Source: Bacteroidia bacterium
GTDB taxonomy: Bacteria; Bacteroidota; Bacteroidia; SpSt-205
DNA length: 64,000 nt
Reading direction: 5' to 3'
NCBI GenBank assembly: GCA_026003215.1
Contig: BPGV01000001.1
Span: forward strand, 1,428,466-1,492,465
The notes under the pieces are model-generated. The model did not search any database and was not told the DNA's origin. It was given only the letters and a program-made list of their open reading frames with translations. Every line of letters starts with the position of its first letter. Positions within the stretch are counted from its first letter, which is position 1. This document shows positions 28,049 to 35,582 of the stretch, in pieces. The translations under genes were made by a program, and so were the position numbers.

Positions 28049-29983
28049 ATGCACTTCTTGCATCCGACTTTTTTGTGGGGGCTTGTAGCTCTTTTGGTTC
28101 CCATCCTCGTGCATTTCTTTTATTTGAGGCGGGCGCGGCGGTATGAGTTCTCCCAAGGATGGTTGATAGAAGCTTTGCAGCGCTCCAGTCGGCCGTACCT
28201 CCGGTTGCACCATCTTATTTTGCTTTTTATACGGCTTTTACTGGTTTTGGTGGTAGTACTTCTTTTTGCGCGGCCGTATTGGGGGCAAGCTTCTTCTACA
28301 GGGGATAAAGCTTCTGTGCTGGTAGTAGTGGATGTTTCGCCGTCTATGGAGCCGGGCTTTACCCAAGCGCTTTTGCTCTTGAAGGAGGCCATAGGGCGAG
28401 ACCCGGCCGGCTATGAGTATCGGCTACTTACGACCCAGAGTCTTGTACCCGAGGGAGGCTTTGTAAGCCGTCGGGTGCTGCTGGAAAGACTCCAAGCCGT
28501 GAAGCCCGCAGACATGGGCCTTTCGTTGGCTACCCTTTTGGAGCGGCCCGAGAAGCTTTTCTTGGGGGCTTCTTACCAAAACCGCAAAGTGTACATCCTC
28601 TCTGATTTTCAGGCTTCTTCTGTGGGGGAGATAGGAAAGCTAAATCCTCGGGCGCTGGGCGAGATAGTGCTTTTTCCTGCGCCTACGTTTCCGCTACCTA
28701 ATGCCTATATAGACTCTCTCAGTGCTGAGCAGCGGGGGGGGCGGTGGGTGCTTCGGTATAAGCTCTCTGGTACGCAAAATCAGCTCTATAAAGTCTCCCT
28801 ACAGGGTCGGACATTCCGCCTCACACCCGGGTGGTATGAAGAAGTGCTAAATATCTCGAATATCCCGGCGTATGTATGCTTGTCCATAGAGGGGGATGCC
28901 GTAGATTTTGATAATCAAGTCTGTATCGGCATAGGTGAAGCCGAAACGATAGACCAGCAAGCCGTGTGGCAGGGGCTACCGCAGGCTAAACCATATTTTG
29001 ACAAGCTCCACCGGGTGCTGGGGAGAAGTCCCTTTCAGACTCGGGGTTCGGCTGGAGTTTCTTCTGCGGCTGTGGAGATAGTTATGGGGGCTCTTCCTTC
29101 CTCGGAAAGCCTTTCTTGGGTGATTGAGGGCGGTACCCTTGTAGTTTTTCCCCAGGAAAATCTCTCCCCTGCTACATGGGAAGCTTCGCCTCTCGCTGCC
29201 GCGATAAAGTACAGGGGTCAAGAGCGCCTGTCTGAGCAGGTGTCGCTTAGGCCCGAGTCTCCCTCTTTCTGGGAAAAAGTGTTTGTTTCCACAGGCCAGA
29301 CCCCCGCTTTCTTGGCAGAGCCACTTAGTGTTTCCGTGGTGTATGATTTTCTCCCGTACCAAGGTCGTCCTCTGCTCAAAGAGGTACAAGGCCGTGTCCT
29401 TCTGTGGGAGATTTCTTGGGGCAAAGGGCGTATATACCTCTTTGCTTTTCCCTGGCATGAGAGTTTAGCAAACCATAGCCTTTTTGTGCCTTTGTTTGAA
29501 AGGATTTATGTAGGATCCTTGCCTTCCAGACAGGAATGGATAGTATGGTTAGGCAAGCGTAAGAGCTTTTATGTGCGAGGAAGTCTGGATACGAAGGTGC
29601 GCCTACGCGCTCTAAATAAAAACGAGCTGCTCCTCCCTGCTTTTGAACGCAAAGGAGAGAAAATGCGGTTTTTTTTGGGGGATGTGCCTATAACGGCGGA
29701 TATTTACCGGGTGGAGGTAGGCGAAAGGGCATATGCGTACTTGGGGGTAAATATTTCGCCCTCGGAGTCGGTGCCTGCGTATATGCCTGTGGAGGCTTGG
29801 CAAGAGGCGGGTTTTTCGGTAGAGGTGCGGCAGTGGGAGGCGGGGCGTATTCAGAAGAGGGGTCTTTCGTGGGGATGGCGGGATTGGTGGGGAGGGGTAC
29901 TCTTTGCGCTCTTACTGATAGCCGCAGAGGTATATTGGTCTCGCCGACTGCTAAGGCCAGTGGCTACCGTACCTGCACCTTAA
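28049..29983 (+). CDS. BatA-type VWA membrane protein
   Basis: A 644-residue inner-membrane protein. It opens with the BatA N-terminal motif (FLHPTFLWGLVALLVPILVH), a second membrane segment near residues 55-75, and then a von Willebrand A domain whose metal site is DVSPSM near residue 102. The middle is beta-rich; a last membrane helix (WWGGVLFALLLIAAEVY) is near the C-terminus. Relatives occur in aerotolerance (Bat) operons or alone in Bacteroidota; the function is unclear. There is no MoxR ATPase nearby. The 3' end overlaps the convergent gene by 20 nt. Confidence 0.85.
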   Translation: MHFLHPTFLWGLVALLVPILVHFFYLRRARRYEFSQGWLIEALQRSSRPYLRLHHLILLFIRLLLVLVVVLLFARPYWGQASSTGDKASVLVVVDVSPSMEPGFTQALLLLKEAIGRDPAGYEYRLLTTQSLVPEGGFVSRRVLLERLQAVKPADMGLSLATLLERPEKLFLGASYQNRKVYILSDFQASSVGEIGKLNPRALGEIVLFPAPTFPLPNAYIDSLSAEQRGGRWVLRYKLSGTQNQLYKVSLQGRTFRLTPGWYEEVLNISNIPAYVCLSIEGDAVDFDNQVCIGIGEAETIDQQAVWQGLPQAKPYFDKLHRVLGRSPFQTRGSAGVSSAAVEIVMGALPSSESLSWVIEGGTLVVFPQENLSPATWEASPLAAAIKYRGQERLSEQVSLRPESPSFWEKVFVSTGQTPAFLAEPLSVSVVYDFLPYQGRPLLKEVQGRVLLWEISWGKGRIYLFAFPWHESLANHSLFVPLFERIYVGSLPSRQEWIVWLGKRKSFYVRGSLDTKVRLRALNKNELLLPAFERKGEKMRFFLGDVPITADIYRVEVGERAYAYLGVNISPSESVPAYMPVEAWQEAGFSVEVRQWEAGRIQKRGLSWGWRDWWGGVLFALLLIAAEVYWSRRLLRPVATVPAP

Positions 29984-30395
29984 AGCGCCGCCGGATCTCT
30001 TTCCCGTTAGAAGGATAGTAAATAACCTCGGCGACTCCTTGGAAGCGCCTTTTGTCTAAGGAGACTTCCAGTTCAATCTCTCCGCTCTCGTTTGCGTCAA
30101 AGTGAGTAGCTCCGGCTTTCTGCCCCGCTTTGAAAAGGCGAATGATTAGCTTGGATTGGGGTTTGAGTCCCGTGATATGGATGTTATAGGTTTTGCCTGC
30201 GGGTACTATGAGGGGGTCCTGCCATTGAAAAACCTCTCCATTAATGCGTATAAGGGCTTCTTCTCGGGGAATCACCTGGACTGGTGCTGAGGAGGGTTCT
30301 TCGTCCTCTCCAATGATTTCGTTGGGATTGTACCCACCTGTTTGGGCCCAAAGACCCCCTGTAATCAGTAGGAAAGTTAGCGGCCACTTAAGCAT
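29964..30395 (-). CDS. Unknown exported protein, 143 aa
   Basis: The ATG at 30395 gives a clear signal peptide (MLKWPLTFLLITGGLWAQ) and follows TACTTTTG by 6 nt; the TTG at 30404 is part of that element. The mature protein has an acidic stretch (IIGEDEEP), then a beta-rich region of about 100 residues with alternating hydrophobics, possibly one Ig-like or beta-sandwich domain. I do not recognise a family. It converges with, and overlaps by 20 nt, the VWA gene. Confidence 0.72.
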   Translation of the reverse strand: MLKWPLTFLLITGGLWAQTGGYNPNEIIGEDEEPSSAPVQVIPREEALIRINGEVFQWQDPLIVPAGKTYNIHITGLKPQSKLIIRLFKAGQKAGATHFDANESGEIELEVSLDKRRFQGVAEVIYYPSNGKEIRRRFKVQVR

Positions 30396-30401
30396 ACAAG
30401 C

Positions 30402-30409
30402 CAAAAGTA
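30402..30409 (-). promoter_or_regulatory. -7 promoter element TACTTTTG for the 143-aa exported protein
   Basis: A perfect TAnnTTTG on the minus strand, separated by one base from the plus-strand element at 30411-30418. Confidence 0.6.
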
Positions 30410-30410
30410 C

Positions 30411-30418
30411 TATTTTTG
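30411..30418 (+). promoter_or_regulatory. -7 promoter element TATTTTTG for the 30425 gene
   Basis: A perfect TAnnTTTG 6 nt before the ATG at 30425, back to back with the divergent promoter inside a 29-bp intergenic gap. Confidence 0.6.
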
Positions 30419-30424
30419 ACAGAG

Positions 30425-30799
30425 ATGGCTACCCCAGAGGAAAATGTGCCCACATTTACTTTTCCGCCCGCGTATTACCGTTGGCTGGAAGTAGTGCGCC
30501 GATATCCTATGTTTGATGTATGGCGAGCGGGTGTATTGTGTACGGTGCGGATTACCTACCTCTTGGAGCCTAATGGCCGAGAAAGGGATGTATTTTTACA
30601 TCGGTATCGGTGGCGCGATCAGTTTCCAGCCACGTACTTACCCTTAGGGTATGATGTATTTGGAAATCTGCTTCTTTGGGATATGCGGGAGGGGCAGGTA
30701 TACCTTCACTGGAGGGGAAAAAGCCAGAGCGAACCTGTGAAGGTGGCAGATACGCTTGAAGATCTATGCGAAAAACTTTACTATTGTCCGATATATTGA
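30425..30799 (+). CDS. Small unknown protein, possibly SUKH (SMI1/KNR4)-like, 124 aa
   Basis: No signal peptide or membrane segment. FPPAYYRWLEVV, then GYDVFGNLLLWDM, GQVYLHWRGK and VADTLEDLCEKL resemble the order of strands and helices at the start and end of SUKH domains (PxxYxxFL ... GGNxxxLD ... GxVxxWDH ... ADSFEEFLxxL), but this is weak, by-eye similarity. SUKH proteins include toxin immunity proteins and housekeeping binders; no toxin is nearby. The start is set by the promoter; a TTG at 30416 lies inside it. It ends 1 nt before pabB, so the two are probably coupled. Confidence 0.6.
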   Translation: MATPEENVPTFTFPPAYYRWLEVVRRYPMFDVWRAGVLCTVRITYLLEPNGRERDVFLHRYRWRDQFPATYLPLGYDVFGNLLLWDMREGQVYLHWRGKSQSEPVKVADTLEDLCEKLYYCPIY

Positions 30800-30800
30800 T

Positions 30801-31958
30801 ATGAAACTCCTATCGTTACTACGCTGGGCAGATAAGTATCCGTATTTTTACTTCCATTTACAGAATAACCCGCAGGATGAAATTGGTATCTATCGGTGGG
30901 TATTGGGGATTGGCCGTAAGCCAGCAAAGCCGCCCTTCCATCCAAAGCGATGGTATATAGGCGGCTGGACCTACGAATGGAAAGCCTATTACAAGCGCCC
31001 GTATATAGAGTTTCCGCGGGAAGCCTTTTTTGTGCCCCAATATGTATTTGCTACGGAGGAAGCGCCGGAATGGGAAAGTGAGCCATCCCCCCATGAGCCC
31101 GTGCGCAAAATCCAGCTTTTGCAAAGTTCTTTTCAGCGAGAAGGCTTCATACAGATCGTAGATAAACTCCGTGAGCATATCCACCAAGGGGAGGTGTACC
31201 AGGTAAATCTCTCTCTGGCCCTTCTATGGGAAGCTACGATAGACCCGATGAGTACATTTTACTATCTCCTCAAGGCTTCGCCCGCGACGTTTAACTTTAT
31301 TTTCAAGTTTCAACAAAAGTATGTGATAGGGGCTTCGCCGGAGCGGTTTTTCTGGCAGTGGCAGAAATATATCGCCCAGCAACCGATAAAGGGAACTATT
31401 CGGCGGGGCAGCACCTGGCAAGAGGATGTAGAGGCAGTAACGGCCCTTTTAGCTAATCCCAAAGAGCTGGCAGAGAACACTATGATAGTGGATCTGGTAC
31501 GGAATGACCTTAATACGGTGTGCGTGCCAGGAAGTGTTTATGTGCCCCGGTGGGCTGAGGTACAGACTTTTCCAGGCTTACATCATTTGGTTTCTACGGT
31601 CTGTGGAGAAAAGCGACCCGAAGTACCGTGGTGGGAGGCGGCCGAGAATCTGTTTCCGCCTGGCTCTATGACAGGAGCGCCAAAACGGGCGGCGATGCAA
31701 TATATCCGGCGGTACGAGCCGGTGGGACGAGGATTTTATGCAGGGGCCATAGGGTATATCTCCGCTGACGGTGAAGCCGATTTTGCCGTGGTGATTCGCA
31801 GCTATGTGTATGATAAGCTTTCTCGCCAGCTGGTCCTGCAAGTGGGGAGTGGGATAACATACGACTCCGACCCCGTAGCGGAATGGGAAGAAAGCTGGCT
31901 TAAGGCCGAGAAGCTTTTGGAAGCGCTTCAGCTGCCTGCGCGGGTTCTAAAATCTTGA
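30801..31958 (+). CDS. pabB: Chorismate-utilising enzyme, aminodeoxychorismate synthase component I-like (PabB)
   Basis: A 385-residue member of the anthranilate synthase I / PabB / isochorismate synthase family. [10 protein letters not shown] and the C-terminal [12 protein letters not shown] are the family's signature segments; the PIKGT form (Lys in place of the TrpE Thr) points to PabB, which with PabA makes aminodeoxychorismate for folate. The short N-terminal domain also fits PabB better than TrpE. The ATG at 30801 follows the previous stop by 1 nt; a longer frame from 30756 overlaps that gene. No pabA or pabC is adjacent. The 3' end overlaps nuoB by 31 nt on the opposite strand. Confidence 0.85.
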   Translation: MKLLSLLRWADKYPYFYFHLQNNPQDEIGIYRWVLGIGRKPAKPPFHPKRWYIGGWTYEWKAYYKRPYIEFPREAFFVPQYVFATEEAPEWESEPSPHEPVRKIQLLQSSFQREGFIQIVDKLREHIHQGEVYQVNLSLALLWEATIDPMSTFYYLLKASPATFNFIFKFQQKYVIGASPERFFWQWQKYIAQQPIKGTIRRGSTWQEDVEAVTALLANPKELAENTMIVDLVRNDLNTVCVPGSVYVPRWAEVQTFPGLHHLVSTVCGEKRPEVPWWEAAENLFPPGSMTGAPKRAAMQYIRRYEPVGRGFYAGAIGYISADGEADFAVVIRSYVYDKLSRQLVLQVGSGITYDSDPVAEWEESWLKAEKLLEALQLPARVLKS

Positions 31959-32437
31959 AGGAGAGAGTGCTCTTGCTGGATTTTTTCTTGGAGAGACATG
32001 AGGGCGTGTAAGAGTACCTCTGGGCGAGGGGGACAGCCGGGTACATACACATCTACGGGGAGAAACTGGTCTATGCCCTGCACAACCCCATACACCCGAT
32101 GCATGCCTCCCGTTGAGGCACAGGCGCCCATGGCGATACACCATTTGGGTTCGGCCATTTGGTCCCAGATGCGCTTGATAGCATGGGCCATCTTGTAGGT
32201 GCACCACCCCGCCACAATCATCACATCGGCTTGACGGGGAGAGAAAGAAAACCGTTCCATGCCAAAACGAGCAATATCGTACTTCGGCCCGGCGGCGGCC
32301 ATCATTTCAATGGCGCAGCAGGCTAAGCCCATAGGCATAGGCCAAAGGGACCCTGCCCGTGCCCACGCTATCAGATCATCCAGCCGACTGAGCAGGAAGC
32401 CCTGCTGCGAGAGGGCTTTTTCCAGTTCCATACCCAT
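31928..32437 (-). CDS. nuoB: NADH-quinone oxidoreductase subunit B-like protein, isolated gene
   Basis: A 169-residue [4Fe-4S] protein. The cluster N2 ligands are all present: tandem Cys40-Cys41 (GLACCAIEM), Cys106 (GACAST) and Cys135 (PGCPPRPE). In complex I this subunit passes electrons from the peripheral arm to quinone. No other nuo gene lies in the window, so it is separated from its usual nuoA/nuoC neighbours; it could still serve complex I or belong to a related NiFe-hydrogenase-like complex. It has its own TACTTTTG element 5 nt before the ATG at 32437. Confidence 0.88.
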   Translation of the reverse strand: MGMELEKALSQQGFLLSRLDDLIAWARAGSLWPMPMGLACCAIEMMAAAGPKYDIARFGMERFSFSPRQADVMIVAGWCTYKMAHAIKRIWDQMAEPKWCIAMGACASTGGMHRVYGVVQGIDQFLPVDVYVPGCPPRPEVLLHALMSLQEKIQQEHSLLQDFRTRAGS

Positions 32438-32442
32438 GCAAA

Positions 32443-32450
32443 CAAAAGTA
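32443..32450 (-). promoter_or_regulatory. -7 promoter element TACTTTTG for nuoB
   Basis: A perfect TAnnTTTG on the minus strand 5 nt before the start codon, showing the lone nuoB is its own unit. Confidence 0.6.
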
Positions 32451-32463
32451 CTACACCTGCGGG

Positions 32464-34776
32464 CTAAAAACGGAAGTTATAGGTGAGGGAAGGCACCCAG
32501 CGGAAAAGGTACAGGTTATAGGCCCGCTGGATGTTGGGGTTATTTTCGTCTGTCTCTAACCGGAGGGCCCACATATTACGCCGGCCGTAGAGGTTGTATA
32601 GGGAAAAGTTCCAGCTGGATTGCCAACGACGGCCTTCTTTGGGACGGGGCTTCCAAGTGATAGAAATGTCCATGCGGTGATAATCTGGCATGCGGCGGTT
32701 GTTGCGTTCGTTATACACGCCTATGACTTGGCCGTCGTAAATATATTTAGCTACGGGTAGCGTGATAGGCCGGCCTGTGGCGTAGATGGCCGTAAAGCCA
32801 AGGTCCCACTGGCTGCTCAACGCATATTGCAGAACAAGGTTGGCTTGGTGAGGGCGATCCACATAGTTCGGAAAAGGGTCAGGGGTAATCGCAGGAATGT
32901 ACCTGAAGCTGCGGCTATAGGTGTAAGAAACCCAACCGGTGAGTTTGCCGGTGAGTTTTTGGAGCATCCATTCGCTGCCATAGGCCCATGCTCGGCCTTG
33001 GGCAAGGTCCCGTTCTAACTGGGGATTGAGGAAGACATCGGCGCCGGACCGGAAGTCCAGCACATTAAACATCCAGCGGTGGTAGATTTCCCAGGAGAAG
33101 TCCCAGGAATGGTTTTTCCACCGGGGAGTCCCCTGGAGGGCGAGGGCGACTTGGTAGCCGTCTTGTCGGCGTACGTTGAGGGTAGTAGGCCACCATATAT
33201 CGGTAGGTAGGCCCACTGGTGAGAGGGTGGCTACATGCAGAAACTGCTGGACACGGCCGGTGGAGGTCTTTAGGGCCCAGCGGTCAGAGAGGGCATACCG
33301 TACGCTTACACGAGGCTCTATCCCACCCCACCCTCCAATAAGGCGGCCCTTTCCGTAATAGAGGGTGTCCTGCGGGGTTCGCTCGGGCGAGAAGGTATAA
33401 AGCGTAGCCGGCCCAATAAGGCCGAAGCCGGCCCAACGCAGGCCACCCTCTAAGAGCCAGCGGGCCCCTAACTTATAGCCTGTCTGAACAAAAGCAGCTA
33501 CTTCGGCCCCGCGCAGAGAAGGCACCCGATAGGGGCGTAGATTAGAGGTATCACTGGTGGGCTCCAGGCTCCCTGGAAGGAAGGTATGGTGTATGAGAGA
33601 AGCGCCGAAACGAAGCTTCAGCCTTTCGGAGAAGAAATAATCTCCCTCTGTACGCCAGCCAAGGTCTTCAATCCCTGCCGAGTAGCGGGCTTGGTTTCGC
33701 CCTTGTTCTAAGAGGAAGGCGTAGTCGTAGTTGCTGTAATACAGGAGGGTATTCAGGAATAGCCGCGGGGAAGGGATAAAGTTCCAGCGGAGGGTGGTCG
33801 TAGCGTTTCCCCAGTTGAAGTCCAGAAAGGAAGTTCGGAATACATCTCGGCCGAAATAGCCTGAGAGATAGAAGCGGTGTTTTTCACCGGCGCGGTAGTT
33901 GAGCTTAGCGGTGAGGTCATAGAAGTAGAGGGCTGAACGGCGCAGCTCGGGATTTTGGGCAAAGAGGAGAAAAAGGTCAGCATAACTTCGGCGGGCGGTG
34001 AGGAGGAGGCCAGCCCGGTCTTTTAGGAGGGGACCTTCTACATTTAGGCGGGAAGAGATAAGGCCGATCCCCCCAGCCGCAGTCCAACGCGGGCTATTTC
34101 CTTCCCGCAGCCGTACATCTAAGACGGAGGAGAGCCGCCCGCCATACTCGGGGGGCATGTAGCCTTTATAGAGCTGCGCTTCTTGCAAGGCATCTGCGTT
34201 AAAGGCGGAAAAGATACCCCCAATATGCCCAGGGTTATACACCACGGCTTCATCCAGTAAAATGAGATTTTGGTCGAAAGACCCCCCCCGGACAAAAAAA
34301 CTGGAGCTCCCATCTCCTGCCGTGGCTACACCCGGTAAAAAAGAGAGCGAACGCAGCACATCCACCTCGCCAAAAAGCGCAGGGAGTTTTTTCAGCTGCT
34401 GGACTTCTATACGGTTTTGGCTCATGGCGGCACTCTCAAAGCGCCGCTGCTCGTACGTTTCTACAATCTCCACGCTACGCAGCTCTACCCCTTCTTCTTT
34501 GAGGAGGAAGTCGTGGCGAAGGGTGGTTTTTATCTCTACCGCCAGGGTTTCGCTTCGGTAGCCAATGAACTGGGCCACTATCAGGTGCTTACCAGCGGAG
34601 AGCCGTAGGGCATAATACCCATACGCATTGGTGAAAGCGCCGGCGATAGAAGAAAGAGCTTGAACTTTAGCGCCGGCGAGGGGTTCGCGATTCTGAGCAT
34701 CCAATACATAGCCACTAAGCGTAAAGGAGGACTGGGCAAATAGGCCTGCCAGACCAAAAAAAAGGCCCCCACGCAT
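32464..34776 (-). CDS. TonB-dependent outer-membrane receptor with carboxypeptidase-regulatory-like domain
   Basis: A 770-residue outer-membrane protein when started at ATG 34776, which gives a compact signal peptide ending GLFAQS; the longer frame from 34866 adds 30 Cys- and Arg-rich residues. Residues about 20-105 are the CarboxypepD_reg-like beta-sandwich ([17 protein letters not shown]), followed by a TonB plug ([23 protein letters not shown] split over the plug core) and a beta-barrel ending in YNFRF, a typical C-terminal aromatic signature. The ligand is unknown; no SusD partner is adjacent, which argues against a SusCD glycan system. A siderophore, peptide or vitamin is possible. Confidence 0.92.
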   Translation of the reverse strand: MRGGLFFGLAGLFAQSSFTLSGYVLDAQNREPLAGAKVQALSSIAGAFTNAYGYYALRLSAGKHLIVAQFIGYRSETLAVEIKTTLRHDFLLKEEGVELRSVEIVETYEQRRFESAAMSQNRIEVQQLKKLPALFGEVDVLRSLSFLPGVATAGDGSSSFFVRGGSFDQNLILLDEAVVYNPGHIGGIFSAFNADALQEAQLYKGYMPPEYGGRLSSVLDVRLREGNSPRWTAAGGIGLISSRLNVEGPLLKDRAGLLLTARRSYADLFLLFAQNPELRRSALYFYDLTAKLNYRAGEKHRFYLSGYFGRDVFRTSFLDFNWGNATTTLRWNFIPSPRLFLNTLLYYSNYDYAFLLEQGRNQARYSAGIEDLGWRTEGDYFFSERLKLRFGASLIHHTFLPGSLEPTSDTSNLRPYRVPSLRGAEVAAFVQTGYKLGARWLLEGGLRWAGFGLIGPATLYTFSPERTPQDTLYYGKGRLIGGWGGIEPRVSVRYALSDRWALKTSTGRVQQFLHVATLSPVGLPTDIWWPTTLNVRRQDGYQVALALQGTPRWKNHSWDFSWEIYHRWMFNVLDFRSGADVFLNPQLERDLAQGRAWAYGSEWMLQKLTGKLTGWVSYTYSRSFRYIPAITPDPFPNYVDRPHQANLVLQYALSSQWDLGFTAIYATGRPITLPVAKYIYDGQVIGVYNERNNRRMPDYHRMDISITWKPRPKEGRRWQSSWNFSLYNLYGRRNMWALRLETDENNPNIQRAYNLYLFRWVPSLTYNFRF

Positions 34777-34839
34777 ACACCGCAAGTAACAAAAACGCAC
34801 GCACCTTTGGGCGTTTCCGCCGAATCCAAACCAAAAGCT

Positions 34840-34847
34840 TACTTTTG
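34840..34847 (+). promoter_or_regulatory. -7 promoter element TACTTTTG for the DUF6438 operon
   Basis: A perfect TAnnTTTG 5 nt before the ATG at 34853. Confidence 0.6.
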
Positions 34848-34852
34848 TATAG

Positions 34853-35380
34853 ATGTGGAAAGTCATCGGCGTCAGTCTCTTTTGGGGTATAGTAGGCGGC
34901 CAGGAATGCGGGTCTAAGCGCCAGGCTACGGCTTCCTCTACTTCTTCCTCAGGACAGGACCTCTATATCCAGATTGTTCGGACAGGATGCTATGGCCGGT
35001 GCCCCATAGATAGGGTAGAACTGCTGCCAGAGGGGGTGGTACGATACCACGGGGAGCGATTTGTGCCGCGATTGGGAACCTATACACGTCGTCTCTCCCC
35101 CCAAGAGCTCAAACGGGCCAAAGAGCTTTTACGGGCTGGAAAGTTCGAGGCCTACGCAGAAGTGTATGACAATCCAGGCATCTCGGATTTGCCGTCCATC
35201 ATTTTGGTGTATCGGTTAGATGGCCGAGAGAAAAAGATTACTTGCCGGACGGGCTGCCCACCAGAGCTTCCAGAGAAAATAGAGCAGCTGCGGACTTTCC
35301 TCGCCGAAGAGGGAAACTTCCAAATGGAAAAAGGCCCCGATACTGAAGAGGAAACCCTAAAAGATCCAGGCCATGACTAA
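34853..35380 (+). CDS. DUF6438-like exported protein
   Basis: A 175-residue protein with an N-terminal hydrophobic segment (VIGVSLFWGIVGG) and a Cys close behind it, possibly a signal peptide or lipoprotein signal. The core RTGCYGRCPIDRVELLPEGVV matches the RTxCxGxCPxY ... GxVxYxG layout of DUF6438, a small Bacteroidota domain of unknown function; a second CRTGCPP pair could form disulfides. It overlaps the next small gene by 8 nt. Confidence 0.78.
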   Translation: MWKVIGVSLFWGIVGGQECGSKRQATASSTSSSGQDLYIQIVRTGCYGRCPIDRVELLPEGVVRYHGERFVPRLGTYTRRLSPQELKRAKELLRAGKFEAYAEVYDNPGISDLPSIILVYRLDGREKKITCRTGCPPELPEKIEQLRTFLAEEGNFQMEKGPDTEEETLKDPGHD

Positions 35381-35582
35381 ACGTGTAATACTCCTACTGG
35401 GACTGTGGGGGCTATGGGGTGGGTGTGCCCTCTTTCGCGATCCTCGTGCGAACTGTAACCACCCTAAGCACGAAGAATACCTACGTGAACAGCAGGCTTC
35501 CCGCTTAGCGAAACAAACCCGTAGTTACGCTAAGCCCGGCAAAGGTTCTCGCAAAGTCCAAAAAGCTTGCCCGAACCCTTGA
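35373..35582 (+). CDS. Small lipoprotein, 69 aa
   Basis: A signal peptide with a lipobox-like end (LWGLWGGC, Cys18) followed by a short, very basic mature part with two further Cys residues. No family recognised. It overlaps the DUF6438 gene by 8 nt and its TGA overlaps the TTG start of the SpoIIE gene, placing it inside a signalling operon. Confidence 0.65.
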   Translation: MTKRVILLLGLWGLWGGCALFRDPRANCNHPKHEEYLREQQASRLAKQTRSYAKPGKGSRKVQKACPNP

